A DNA stretch of 64,000 nt from a bacterium (GTDB lineage: Bacteria > Armatimonadota > Abditibacteriia > Abditibacteriales > Abditibacteriaceae), in the NCBI GenBank assembly GCA_004172935.1, contig SDZD01000003.1:62001-126000 (forward strand), read 5' to 3'. Each line of letters starts with the position of its first letter. Position 1 is the first letter of the stretch. The translations under genes and the position numbers were made by a program. The notes below the pieces were generated by a model. That model saw only the letters and a program-made list of their open reading frames with translations. It was not told the DNA's origin and did no database searches. This document shows positions 9,288-18,047 of the stretch, in pieces.

Positions 9288-9290
9288 TAA

Positions 9291-9686
9291 ATGCAGAAAT
9301 CAAAGTTGGGTGAGAAGGAAAGCGCGCTTCTGGCGTGGGTTGCGGCCAACGCTCCGGCGGGTGTGGCGCAAATAGTTGCCGATTGGGGGACTTCCAATGG
9401 CCTTGCGCGCACGACGGTAACCACGATGTTAGAGCGCCTACGCGCCAAAGGCTACCTGCAGCGAGAAAAGCAGGGGGCCTCTTTCGTGTGGTCGCCGCGA
9501 GAAGAGCACGGAACACAACTCAGAGGAGTTGTTGGCCGCTTCGTCGAGCGCACGCTCGGCGGTTCACTCGACCCATTTGTGGCCTATCTGAGCGATGCAA
9601 AGCTCAGTGACGGGCAAAAAGCGCAGTTACGGGCGCTTGTGGAACGACTGGATAACGAGCCGCAAAGCGATGAGGAGGCCCCATGA
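9291..9686 (+). CDS. BlaI/MecI/CopY-family repressor
   Basis: 131 residues. An N-terminal winged helix (ESALLAWVAAN, then GLARTTVTTMLERLRAKGYLQRE) is followed by VVGRFVERTLGGSLDPFVAYL, the dimerisation part typical of BlaI/MecI. These repressors bind a promoter dyad and are inactivated by proteolysis triggered by the partner M56 receptor. Two dyads lie directly upstream and the stop overlaps the ATG of the M56 gene, so the two are translationally coupled. Confidence 0.93.
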   Translation: MQKSKLGEKESALLAWVAANAPAGVAQIVADWGTSNGLARTTVTTMLERLRAKGYLQREKQGASFVWSPREEHGTQLRGVVGRFVERTLGGSLDPFVAYLSDAKLSDGQKAQLRALVERLDNEPQSDEEAP

Positions 9687-11746
9687 GTACCGCGCTTATG
9701 TCGCTCGAACGCGCCAGTCTCTTCGGTATGGCAGCTCTAGTCATGGCGCTACTGGGGCAACTCGTTCTTGATGGACGAGTCCCTGCGGCGTGGCGAGTCT
9801 GGTTATGGCGCGTGGCATTGCTGCAAACCGCTTTCGCATTAGCACCCATCGCTCCACTTCGGCTCGCGGTTTTGCCGTCAACTGTATTGGTTAAGGAAGT
9901 AGCGCTTCCAGTCTCCGCCTCCGTTGCCCCTTTCGCCCCTCCGCAAAGCGTATCCACCAACCTTTCTGCCCTTGTTCCACCAGTTGTGGAATCACCTATT
10001 AAAGTTGCCTCTCCTCCTGCGCCTAGTGCCCCAACTCGACCAATAGTGTCAGATGCAGCATCAATGCTTTTGGTTGTCTACGCGCTGGGTTTAGGTCTAC
10101 AGTTCGTGGTTCTGGCTTGCTGTTTTGTGCGAGTGCGGGCTTCGCTTCGGGCATGTGAGTCCATCGAAGAGGCTGGAGTTCGGCTTCAGTTGCAGAACAT
10201 CGCGGGAAAAATGCAGGTTTCACCGTTGCCCCGCCTCTTGAATAGCGACGCGAATTCGCCCTGTTTAGTAGGTATTTTGCATCCGGTAATCCTGCTTCCA
10301 ACTTCACTCATCGCCGCGCAGAACTCCGACATTGAAGCGGTTATCTCCCATGAATTGGCGCATTTGAAACGGCGCGACCTCATCTGGAACGCCATTTTAT
10401 GGCTCGTACAAGCCCTGTTGTGGTTTCATCCCCTCGTTTGGGTAGGGCGCCGCTTTCTGGCACTGGAAACCGAAAGTGCATGTGATGAGATGGTTCTCAG
10501 TTCGACCCGCGCCACCCCTCTTTCTTACGGCTCCCTACTGTTAAACACCATGAATAGCCCTTCAATGCCCCTGACTGCGGGTATCAACGATAGCTTTTTC
10601 GCGCTCAAAAAGCGCCTTTCCCGCTTAAACCAAGTTCCTACACGTCCACGGCGCGCCTTTCAAATTGTCTTTGTCGCTGCGCTTTGTCTGGCTTTAGGCG
10701 CTCCGCTTCCACTTCGGTTTGTGGCACGAGCGCAAAGCACGAAGCCCTCCATTGGTCAAACTCAGTCCCCGACACGTCAATACACCACGAACAGGCGAAT
10801 CCCTCAGAATGACACTCCTGAAGTCGAAGTTGGCTTGCCAGCGACCTTGGAAGAAGCTCGCGGCAACGCCACCATCACTGGCCGAGTTGTGTACGAAAAT
10901 GGCAAGCCCGCCAGTGGTATTCGGGTGGATGCGTATTGCCGTTGGTTAAGCCAGACTGAATTATGGGGCTACCGGAGAAATCAGGCCAATCATTATCGCT
11001 GGCCAGACAAGATCAATAAGCTGCTTTCCGGCACTGCGGTCACGCGCGCTGATGGGAGTTATCGGTTTACTGGCCTGCTTCCCCAACGCTATGGCATCCG
11101 CCTAAGTGGTGATCGGTGGGGAAATCATGCTCCTGTGGGGCTACTGGCACCAAGAAGTGTGAGAGTCGTCGCGGTAGCCAGGCAAAGCCGCCGCGCACCC
11201 GATACAGTGCTACGGCCTAGCGCCCAGATTCGGATTCGGGCCTTAGATCAAGATAGCGGCGTACCCTTGGAAGGATTGAGGTGGAGTGGTTTCATCGTCG
11301 AGGACAGTTCCAAACAACCAATGGCATGGGTAGTGGATGCTCGCAAGGGGGATCGTCCTATGAAAGGATTCACATCCGAAGGGGCGACTGATGAAAATGG
11401 TTACTGCACGCTGAGTCTGGACGCTGGTAAAGCCTATTTCTTTTTATCTGGTGCCCTTCATATGGGAGTCCCCGCAGGGGAGCGGCCTGGAACGTGGAGT
11501 GGGCTTCCAGATAAATTCATTACCAGTAATGGTTTGTATAAGAGTGAGGCTTGGTGTGAAGTGACACAACTTACGCCCACTTCTTCTGCAAAGCAGACTC
11601 CCCAGCGGGCATGGAATGGTGAAACCGAGTTCCAACTGAAGAAAGGGCAACCCGCGAACTTTGTCGTCAGGCTGAAACGCTATAAACCCCTCACGCCTGA
11701 GTACCGGGCACTACTAAAGCATTCACAGCAGATGTACCGCCGCTAA
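9683..11746 (+). CDS. BlaR1/MecR1-type M56 membrane metalloprotease receptor
   Basis: 687 residues; ATG overlaps the repressor TGA and is preceded by a strong GAGGAGG. Membrane segments are visible at about 8-26, 38-62, 126-150, 235-256 and 325-348. The zinc site HELAH (about residue 223) followed by KRRD, and ETESACDEMVL, mark peptidase M56. After the last helix the extracytoplasmic part (350-687) has no SxxK/KTG penicillin-binding fold; it carries a carboxypeptidase-regulatory-like beta domain (ATITGRVVYENGKPASGI). It likely senses something other than a beta-lactam and cleaves the partner repressor. Confidence 0.9.
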   Translation: MSTALMSLERASLFGMAALVMALLGQLVLDGRVPAAWRVWLWRVALLQTAFALAPIAPLRLAVLPSTVLVKEVALPVSASVAPFAPPQSVSTNLSALVPPVVESPIKVASPPAPSAPTRPIVSDAASMLLVVYALGLGLQFVVLACCFVRVRASLRACESIEEAGVRLQLQNIAGKMQVSPLPRLLNSDANSPCLVGILHPVILLPTSLIAAQNSDIEAVISHELAHLKRRDLIWNAILWLVQALLWFHPLVWVGRRFLALETESACDEMVLSSTRATPLSYGSLLLNTMNSPSMPLTAGINDSFFALKKRLSRLNQVPTRPRRAFQIVFVAALCLALGAPLPLRFVARAQSTKPSIGQTQSPTRQYTTNRRIPQNDTPEVEVGLPATLEEARGNATITGRVVYENGKPASGIRVDAYCRWLSQTELWGYRRNQANHYRWPDKINKLLSGTAVTRADGSYRFTGLLPQRYGIRLSGDRWGNHAPVGLLAPRSVRVVAVARQSRRAPDTVLRPSAQIRIRALDQDSGVPLEGLRWSGFIVEDSSKQPMAWVVDARKGDRPMKGFTSEGATDENGYCTLSLDAGKAYFFLSGALHMGVPAGERPGTWSGLPDKFITSNGLYKSEAWCEVTQLTPTSSAKQTPQRAWNGETEFQLKKGQPANFVVRLKRYKPLTPEYRALLKHSQQMYRR

Positions 11747-11871
11747 GCTCCAAAATTCATCTCCCCTCTCAGCACATGTCTTGAAAAAGCAGGCTTCATA
11801 ATCAATTCGACAAAGAGTTCATTGGCCCGCGCCTTCTGCGGACTCCGATACTGTACTCAAACTAAATCCCA

Positions 11872-13185
11872 ATGAACGAATTAACCATAATTGGCGGCGG
11901 GCTGGCTGGCTGCGAAGCGGCATGGCAAGCCGCTCAGGGCGGAGCGCGCGTCAAGCTGTATGAAATGCGCCCCCAGAAGCAGACCAAAGTGCATCAAACC
12001 GGTAATCTGGCCGAACTGGTCTGCTCGAACTCCCTCAAGTCGAACACTCTCGATAAAGCGACAGGCTTACTCAAATGGGAGATGCGCCGCCTCGACTCCA
12101 TCATCCTGCAAGCGGCTGACGAAAGCTCTGTGCCCGCCGGAAGCGCTCTCGCCGTCGACCGCGAAAAGTTCGCGCAGGGTGTCACTTCCCGACTCGAAAA
12201 CCACCCCAACATCGAAATTGTGCGTGAGGAGATGACCGAAATCCCCTCCACTCCCTGCATCGTGGCGAGTGGCCCGCTGTCCAGCGAAGCGCTTGCCGCT
12301 TCCATCCAAAGCACGCTGGGCGCCAACTTCCTCAATTTCTTCGATGCCGTCGCGCCCGTTGTCGATGCCGATTCGCTCGACTACGACACGCTGTTCCTCG
12401 CCTCGCGCTACGATAAAGGCGATGCTGCCTACTGGAACTCGGCTCTCAGCGAAGCCAAATACGATGAACTGCGCGACGCGCTGCTGTCCGCCGAAAAAGC
12501 CGAAGCCCACAACGACGAGGACGTGCCCTACTTCGAGAGCTGTATGCCCATCGAAGAACTCGCCACACGTGGGCGCCTGACCATGCGTTTCGGCCCGCTG
12601 CGTGGCGCCGGACTCACCGACCCGAAAACCGACCGTTGGCCTTTCGCGGCAGTTCAGTTGCGCTCCGAAAACCTCGAAAACACCATGTTCAACCTCGTTG
12701 GTTTTCAGACCCGATTGAAATGGGGCGAACAGACTCGTGTGCTGCGCCTCATCCCCGGTTTGGAAAACGTCGAAATCGTGCGCTTTGGTGTCATCCACAA
12801 AAACATCTTCCTCAACTCGCCTTCGGTGCTGCGGTCGACATTCCAAACCCAAATCCGCGACGACCTCTTCTTCGCGGGCCAACTCACCGGAGTCGAAGGC
12901 TATCTCGAAAGCGCCGCTGCGGGCATGATTGCGGGCCGCAACGCCGCGCGCGTTGTGACCGATAAGGAGCCGTTGCTATGGCCGCGCGAAACCGTGTTGG
13001 GCAGCCTCGCACACTACATCACCAGCGCCGACGCCAAGCACTTCCAGCCGATGAACTCGAACTGGGCGCTGCTGCCACCTTTGGAACCTCGCCCCGATGG
13101 ACGCAAATGGAAGAAAGACCAGAAGGCCCCGATGTTCGTAGAGCGCGGCCAAAAAGCCTTCGAGTCCTTCGTCGCCGACCTGTGA
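11872..13185 (+). CDS. trmFO: tRNA (uracil-54-C5)-methyltransferase, folate/FAD type
   Basis: 437 residues. Makes ribothymidine-54 in the T-loop of tRNA using methylene-tetrahydrofolate and FADH2. The FAD-binding start ELTIIGGGLAGCEAAWQAA, the block VHQTGNLAELVCSNSLKS, and GQLTGVEGYLESAAAGMIAGRNAA are family hallmarks and the length is usual. No clear Shine-Dalgarno precedes ATG 11872. A Xer recombinase gene follows 62 bases later, as in the widespread topA-trmFO-xerC order, although topA is not upstream here. Confidence 0.97.
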   Translation: MNELTIIGGGLAGCEAAWQAAQGGARVKLYEMRPQKQTKVHQTGNLAELVCSNSLKSNTLDKATGLLKWEMRRLDSIILQAADESSVPAGSALAVDREKFAQGVTSRLENHPNIEIVREEMTEIPSTPCIVASGPLSSEALAASIQSTLGANFLNFFDAVAPVVDADSLDYDTLFLASRYDKGDAAYWNSALSEAKYDELRDALLSAEKAEAHNDEDVPYFESCMPIEELATRGRLTMRFGPLRGAGLTDPKTDRWPFAAVQLRSENLENTMFNLVGFQTRLKWGEQTRVLRLIPGLENVEIVRFGVIHKNIFLNSPSVLRSTFQTQIRDDLFFAGQLTGVEGYLESAAAGMIAGRNAARVVTDKEPLLWPRETVLGSLAHYITSADAKHFQPMNSNWALLPPLEPRPDGRKWKKDQKAPMFVERGQKAFESFVADL

Positions 13186-13247
13186 CCAGAGTCCCGCGAA
13201 GCGGTTACTAAAAACTAACCCCTAGCAACTAAGGACTAAAAACTCCC

Positions 13248-14165
13248 TTGCAATCACACATCGACGACTACCTTGCTCATCTGCGCGACGTGCGCGGTGC
13301 CTCGGCACACACACTTCGAGGTTACGGTGCCGACCTCGCGCAGTTTCAGGCATGGCTCGAAGCCAATAAATTAGGGCGCCTTGGCCCCGATAAAATCACC
13401 TATCTGCATCTGCGCCGCTATCTGGCGCACCTGGGCGAGCGCTACGAGAAAACTTCGATGGCGCGCAAACTCAGCACCCTCAAAGCGTTGTGGAAATGGT
13501 TGGAGCGCGAAGGCCGCGCCCAATCTAATCCCGCCGCCGCCGTACTGACGCCCAAGTTGCCCAAGCAACTGCCCGAAGTGCTGGACGCACGCGAAATCGA
13601 GTTATTGCTCGAAGCGCCCAACCTGCGTACGCCATTTGGCAAGCGCGACCGCGCCTTGCTCGAATGGCTTTATTCGAGCGGCGCGCGCGTTTCCGAAACC
13701 GGCTCGCTCGACCTCGAACACATCGACTGGAAAAAAGGCGAGGCGCGCATCGTGCGTGGCAAAGGCCAAAAAGACCGTCAGGTTATGATCGGCGCGCCCG
13801 CACTGGCGGCGCTCAAGTCCTATGTCGAGGATTGGCGCTCCGAACTCTTGAAACGGGCGGCGCTTTCATCGGGCCAGCAACGCGCCGTGTGGCTCAACTC
13901 ACGCGGCGAGCGCCTGTCGGAACACGCGATATACATTCTCATCCGCGACTATGCGCGCGAAGCGGGCATACAGAAGATTGTCTCGCCTCATACACTGCGT
14001 CATTCGTTCGCGACTCATCTGCTGGAAGGCGGCGCCGATTTGCGCGTGGTTCAAGAACTCTTGGGCCATCGCTCGCTGGCGGCCACACAGATTTACACTC
14101 GTGTTTCGACCGCTCATCTCAAGGCGGTCTATGCATTCGCCCATCCGCGCGACCTCGAAGAGTAG
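13248..14165 (+). CDS. xerC: Tyrosine recombinase XerC/XerD
   Basis: 305 residues from a TTG codon at 13248. It should resolve chromosome dimers at dif. The N-terminal SAM-like core-binding domain spans about 1-95; the catalytic domain keeps Arg in SSGARVSE, Lys in RGKGQKDR, HTLRHS (H-x-x-R), LGHRS and Tyr in QIYTRV, so all six catalytic residues are present. The position after trmFO supports XerC rather than a phage integrase. The start is the weakest point: no ribosome site is visible and the 13200-13246 spacer is low-complexity. Confidence 0.92.
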   Translation: MQSHIDDYLAHLRDVRGASAHTLRGYGADLAQFQAWLEANKLGRLGPDKITYLHLRRYLAHLGERYEKTSMARKLSTLKALWKWLEREGRAQSNPAAAVLTPKLPKQLPEVLDAREIELLLEAPNLRTPFGKRDRALLEWLYSSGARVSETGSLDLEHIDWKKGEARIVRGKGQKDRQVMIGAPALAALKSYVEDWRSELLKRAALSSGQQRAVWLNSRGERLSEHAIYILIRDYAREAGIQKIVSPHTLRHSFATHLLEGGADLRVVQELLGHRSLAATQIYTRVSTAHLKAVYAFAHPRDLEE

Positions 14166-14203
14166 GGGCGAACTGCGTTAGTTGTCAGCGCACTTTTTTT
14201 GTT

Positions 14204-14440
14204 ATGTCTTTGATTGTCGGGTTGATACTTATTGTTCTGGGAGCCATCGCGCTGTGGGCATGGTCTGGCGCGTTCATCATATTTCTCAAAGGTCTGATCG
14301 TCTTTTCTCTCTTCTTGTGGGGTCTGATGTCGCTCATCGTCGGTTACGCGCGCTCCAAGGCCAAACGCCAGATGAATGCTGCTTTCAAATCTGGCGGCCC
14401 CATCCCCACATCCGAAGAAACGCTGCCCCCCACCGCGTAA
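14204..14440 (+). CDS. Small inner-membrane protein
   Basis: 78 residues from ATG 14204, 38 bases after xerC. Two hydrophobic helices (about 2-24 and 28-48: LIVGLILIVLGAIALWAW, then FLKGLIVFSLFLWGLM) are followed by a basic stretch (ARSKAKRQ) and a short polar tail. No family recognised. It may be co-transcribed with xerC and converges on the PBP2 gene. Confidence 0.65.
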   Translation: MSLIVGLILIVLGAIALWAWSGAFIIFLKGLIVFSLFLWGLMSLIVGYARSKAKRQMNAAFKSGGPIPTSEETLPPTA

Positions 14441-14494
14441 GCCCTTTATCTTGCCGCGCTGCGCCCCTTAAATTCCCTCATTTGTTGTGGAGAG

Positions 14495-16405
14495 TTAATT
14501 CGGCTTAGGCGTCGGAGCTGGAGCCACCGGAAACGCCGCGTTCAGTACCGCGCGCGCAATCGGCAAAGCGTTTTCGCTGCCGTGGCCCGCGTTTTCCACG
14601 ATAACGGCGATAGCGATGCGCGGTTTATCAGCGGGCGCATAGCACACCCACCACGAGTGCGGCAAAACGCTGTGAACGTCTTCCGCCGAGCCGGTTTTTC
14701 CCGCTACCGTCACTTGAGGCAGGTTACACGGCTTGCCGGTTCCGTTTGTCACGGTGTAGCGCATCCCGTTGCGTATGATGCTCAAATAGCGCGGCTCAAT
14801 GCCCACGCTCTGCCCACTGGGTTTTGCTTTCCGCACCAGTTTCCCACTCGCATTACGAATTTCAGTCACCAGATGCGGTGTCCACTTCGTGCCGCCGTTA
14901 GCAATTGCGGCAGTGGCCACCGCCATTTGAAGCGGGGTTGCCAGTACGTCGCCCTGACCGATGCTCATGTTCAGCGTGTTGCCTGGATACCAGCGCTGCA
15001 AGCTGGGGCGTTTGGCGTTGAAGCGCTTTCGCCACGCTGGGTCGGGCATTAAGCCGCCCTCATCGCTCGAAAGGTCGAGTCCGGTTTTCTCGCCCAGTCC
15101 AAAGCGCCGTGCCACCTGCGCCAGATAGGTTGGCCCCGTCGTTTCTGGATTGCCTAACTTCAGGCTCAACTGATAGAAGTACACGTCGCACGACATTGCC
15201 AACGCTCTCTGAAGGTTGACACCGCCGCCATGTACCGCCCAGCAACCGAAACGGCGCCCCAGAGTGAAGTAGCCGGGGCAGGAAACCGCCGAGTGCGGCG
15301 TAACTGCGCCATGCTCCAGTCCCGCCGCCGCCACAATCGGCTTGAATGTCGAGCCGGGTGGGAAGCGCGAAGTTACCGCGCGATTCAGCATCGGATGCAA
15401 CGGGTTACGCGCGATTTTCAGGTAGGCATTTTGGAACTGCTTGCCCGTCATCGAGAATATGTTCGGGTCGTAACCGGGGCGCGAAGCCAGCGCCAACACT
15501 TCGCCATTGCGCGGGTCTACAGCAGCGATGGCGCCTGTGTTCCGCGCTGCCGATAGAGCGTTCTCGGCGGCGCGTTGCAATTTCGGGTCGAGCGAAAGTT
15601 GCACCGACGCGCCCGCTTCTTCGGCTTTCTTGCCGCGTAGCGCCACCGGACGGCTTTGGGCATCGACTTCAAATAACTGCTCGCCGCGTGCCCCCTGCAA
15701 GTCGTGGTCGTAATAGCGCTCAATGCCGCTTTTGCCCACCCGGTCGTCCGAATGAAGAAACGTGTTGTGGCTCTGGGCGCGCTCGATGTCCTTCTCATCC
15801 GCGATCTGGGTGAATCCCAGCACGTGTCCCGCCATGTCGCCTCTGGGGTAAATGCGCCGCAAATCGTCGGTCAGCAGAATGGCGTTATCCAGTCGTGGGC
15901 GATTCTCCGTCAACTTCGCCACCGTTTGCATGTCGAGGTTGGTCGCGATTTGAATCGGATCGAAGTAGCGCGCCCCTTTCTTCTCGCGCGCCGCCTGGAT
16001 GGTGTCCTCAATTGTTTGCGGCGTCGAATGAATCAAATACGCCAGCGTCCCCAGCAATTTGGCGCGCTCTTCTTTTTGTGATTTTGGCGAAGGCAGTAGA
16101 GCAGGCACTACCGAAACCGCATGTAGAGCCTGAGTAGTCGCCAGAATTTCGCCGTTACGCCCCAGAATGACGCCGCGCGGCGCGCGGATGGAAACGCGCG
16201 CGAGGCGGTTACGCTTGGCCTGAGCTACATAGGTCGCGCCCTGCACCACCTGTAACGAATACAACTTGGCCGCCATCGCGCCAAAGCACACCACCAAACC
16301 CAACGTCCAAAACTGCGTCCTCCGCTTCAAAAAGTTGGGCTTTTCCACTTCCCAACCGGGGGGAAGTTCGGGAACGCTGCCAGAAGGGGGTAAAACCGTC
16401 GCCAT
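14495..16405 (-). CDS. mrdA: Penicillin-binding protein 2, cell-elongation transpeptidase
   Basis: 636 residues from ATG 16405 (ATG 16411 is also possible). A single N-terminal anchor follows NFLKRRTQF (about 30-50). The pedestal domain contains RAPRGVILGRNGEILA and YYDHDLQGARGEQLFEVD, typical of PBP2/MrdA. The transpeptidase domain has SxxK in PPGSTFKPI, SCD in LAMSCDVYFYQ and KTG in VAGKTGSAE. It cross-links peptidoglycan during lateral growth with RodA and MreB, neither of which is in the window. It is a lone gene, divergent from the CDF transporter. Confidence 0.93.
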   Translation of the reverse strand: MATVLPPSGSVPELPPGWEVEKPNFLKRRTQFWTLGLVVCFGAMAAKLYSLQVVQGATYVAQAKRNRLARVSIRAPRGVILGRNGEILATTQALHAVSVVPALLPSPKSQKEERAKLLGTLAYLIHSTPQTIEDTIQAAREKKGARYFDPIQIATNLDMQTVAKLTENRPRLDNAILLTDDLRRIYPRGDMAGHVLGFTQIADEKDIERAQSHNTFLHSDDRVGKSGIERYYDHDLQGARGEQLFEVDAQSRPVALRGKKAEEAGASVQLSLDPKLQRAAENALSAARNTGAIAAVDPRNGEVLALASRPGYDPNIFSMTGKQFQNAYLKIARNPLHPMLNRAVTSRFPPGSTFKPIVAAAGLEHGAVTPHSAVSCPGYFTLGRRFGCWAVHGGGVNLQRALAMSCDVYFYQLSLKLGNPETTGPTYLAQVARRFGLGEKTGLDLSSDEGGLMPDPAWRKRFNAKRPSLQRWYPGNTLNMSIGQGDVLATPLQMAVATAAIANGGTKWTPHLVTEIRNASGKLVRKAKPSGQSVGIEPRYLSIIRNGMRYTVTNGTGKPCNLPQVTVAGKTGSAEDVHSVLPHSWWVCYAPADKPRIAIAVIVENAGHGSENALPIARAVLNAAFPVAPAPTPKPN

Positions 16406-16555
16406 ACACATCTCAGTCAGAACGATTGACAACCTCGCGACAAGTGCGCTACACCCCGGCGGAGTGAAGAAAGAGCGACTGCCCACCTCTTCAAATAGAA
16501 CTAAATCGAGAAGTTGGCAGAATTACCGCTCAGAACTTCGTCTGGAGACACCTTC

Positions 16556-17476
16556 ATGAGCCTTCAACCAGCGACCAATATTCCTGCTGCGCCCCATCCC
16601 GCAGAGGCAGGAATGCGCTCGACTCTCATCGGAATCGGCATCAATTTGTTATTAGCGACCGGAAAAGCGCTGGCTGGAATTTTCGGCCATTCCTACGCCC
16701 TCATCGCCGATGCCATCGAAAGCGGCACCGATGTATTGTCTTCGCTCGCGGTGTTCTTCGGCCTCAAGGTCGCGGCTCGGCCCGCTGACGATAATCACCC
16801 CTACGGACATGGTAAAGCCGAGCCGCTGGCCGCATTGGTTGTGGGAGTCGCGCTTTTTGGCGCCGCCGCGATGATCGCTTTCGAAAGCATCAAGCAAATC
16901 CGCACTCCCCACAATCTTCCCGCTGCGTGGACGCTTGCCGTATTGCTCGGTGTTGTACTCATCAAAGAAGGACTCTTCCGCTTTGTCTTCAAAGTGGGCG
17001 ATGAGGTTAGTAGTTCTGCTGTTAAAGGTGATGCATGGCACCATCGCAGTGATGCCCTCACTTCAGCGGCGGCATTCATTGGCATTTGCATCGCCCTCGT
17101 CGGCGGCAAAGGCTGGGAAGGGGCCGACGACTGGGCTGCGCTCGTGGCAACCCTCGTCATTGCTTACAACGGCTTTCTCATTCTGCGTACATCCATCTAC
17201 GAACTCACCGATGCCAAACCTAACGAAGCTCTGGAAGTAGAAATCAGAAGTCAGGCCATGCAGGTGCAAGGCGTGTTGGCTCTGGATAAATGCCAGATTC
17301 GCAAAATGGGCTTCGACTACTTCGTCGAATTGGATATTCGCGTCGACCCTCAATTGACTGTGCAACGAGGCCACGAAATCGCCCACGACGTTCAGGATGA
17401 ACTGCGCACTTCCATCAAAACCATTCGCATCGCGCGCGTGCTAGTGCATGTTGAACCTTATTCTTCGACAAGCTGA
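16556..17476 (+). CDS. Cation diffusion facilitator (divalent metal efflux)
   Basis: 306 residues from ATG 16556, with CTGGAG about 12 bases upstream. Transmembrane helices cover roughly 20-215. HSYALIADAIESGTDVLSS and DNHPYGHGKAEPLAA in the first part, and DAWHHRSDALTSAAAFIG in helix 5, supply the metal-site residues of CDF/FieF proteins. The C-terminal cytoplasmic domain (about 215-300) has VDPQLTVQRGHEIAHDV. It exports Zn2+, Fe2+ or Mn2+ in exchange for protons; the metal cannot be told from sequence alone. Confidence 0.93.
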   Translation: MSLQPATNIPAAPHPAEAGMRSTLIGIGINLLLATGKALAGIFGHSYALIADAIESGTDVLSSLAVFFGLKVAARPADDNHPYGHGKAEPLAALVVGVALFGAAAMIAFESIKQIRTPHNLPAAWTLAVLLGVVLIKEGLFRFVFKVGDEVSSSAVKGDAWHHRSDALTSAAAFIGICIALVGGKGWEGADDWAALVATLVIAYNGFLILRTSIYELTDAKPNEALEVEIRSQAMQVQGVLALDKCQIRKMGFDYFVELDIRVDPQLTVQRGHEIAHDVQDELRTSIKTIRIARVLVHVEPYSSTS

Positions 17477-17588
17477 AAACATTCAGAAGCTGTGAGAAAA
17501 TTCATAACATGAGATAAGTTTTTTGTGGCAATATGTGTGCTATGATGCCGCGAATAGCTGCTCATCAGGCCCCCATGAGCACGAGGCT

Positions 17589-17993
17589 ATGAAGTCCATG
17601 AAGAAAAATTTAACATCCACATTCTCAGTGATTGTGTTGCTCGCGGGAGTCGCCGTTTTATCGGGATTTGGTCAAGCCAAGGATGATGTTTCCGGTCACG
17701 GTGAGGGAGAACATGCCACCAAGACCCCAAAACCTACCAAAACAGCCAAGCCAACCAAGACCCCGAAACCGACCGAGAAACCTAGGCCCACGGTCAAACC
17801 AACCGTTAAGCCGACTGTTAAACCCAGTCCTAAACCAACTGTGAAGCCAACGAGGAAGCCGGAACCGACCGAAACTCCAGAACCCACTGAAAAGCCGGAG
17901 CCAACCGAAACCCCGGAACCAACGGAACGGCCAGAGCCAACCCACACTCCCAAACCTGTCAAGACCCCCCGCCCTTCCGGCGGCGCGGCATAA
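17589..17993 (+). CDS. Secreted Lys/Pro/Thr repeat protein
   Basis: 134 residues from ATG 17589. A signal peptide (KKNLTSTFSVIVLLAGVAVLSG) is followed by a short His/Glu stretch and then about 90 residues of tandem KPT/EPT/TPKP units with charge alternating between Lys and Glu. No folded domain is expected; it may be an extended surface or wall-binding protein, possibly glycosylated on Thr. It faces another repeat-rich secreted protein across a shared terminator. Confidence 0.75.
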   Translation: MKSMKKNLTSTFSVIVLLAGVAVLSGFGQAKDDVSGHGEGEHATKTPKPTKTAKPTKTPKPTEKPRPTVKPTVKPTVKPSPKPTVKPTRKPEPTETPEPTEKPEPTETPEPTERPEPTHTPKPVKTPRPSGGAA

Positions 17994-18000
17994 AACCACC

Positions 18001-18046
18001 CAAAGCAAAAGTCCGACCTGTATATGCAGGTCGGACTTTTGCTTTG
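18001..18046. terminator. Bidirectional intrinsic terminator
   Basis: Perfect 20-bp inverted repeat: 18001-18020 pairs with 18027-18046 around a 6-base loop (TATATG). It lies 8 bases after the + gene stop (17993) and directly beside the minus gene stop (18048). T-rich stretches occur within the arms on both strands, so it can serve both convergent genes. Confidence 0.9.
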
Positions 18047-18047
18047 C

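Noticed and set aside
9291..11746. Beta-lactam resistance operon
   Set aside because: BlaI and M56 are present but no beta-lactamase or penicillin-binding sensor follows, and the M56 tail is a different fold.
13248..14165. Phage integrase or integron
   Set aside because: The trmFO-xerC order and full Xer motif set fit the housekeeping recombinase; no attachment site or cargo genes are seen.
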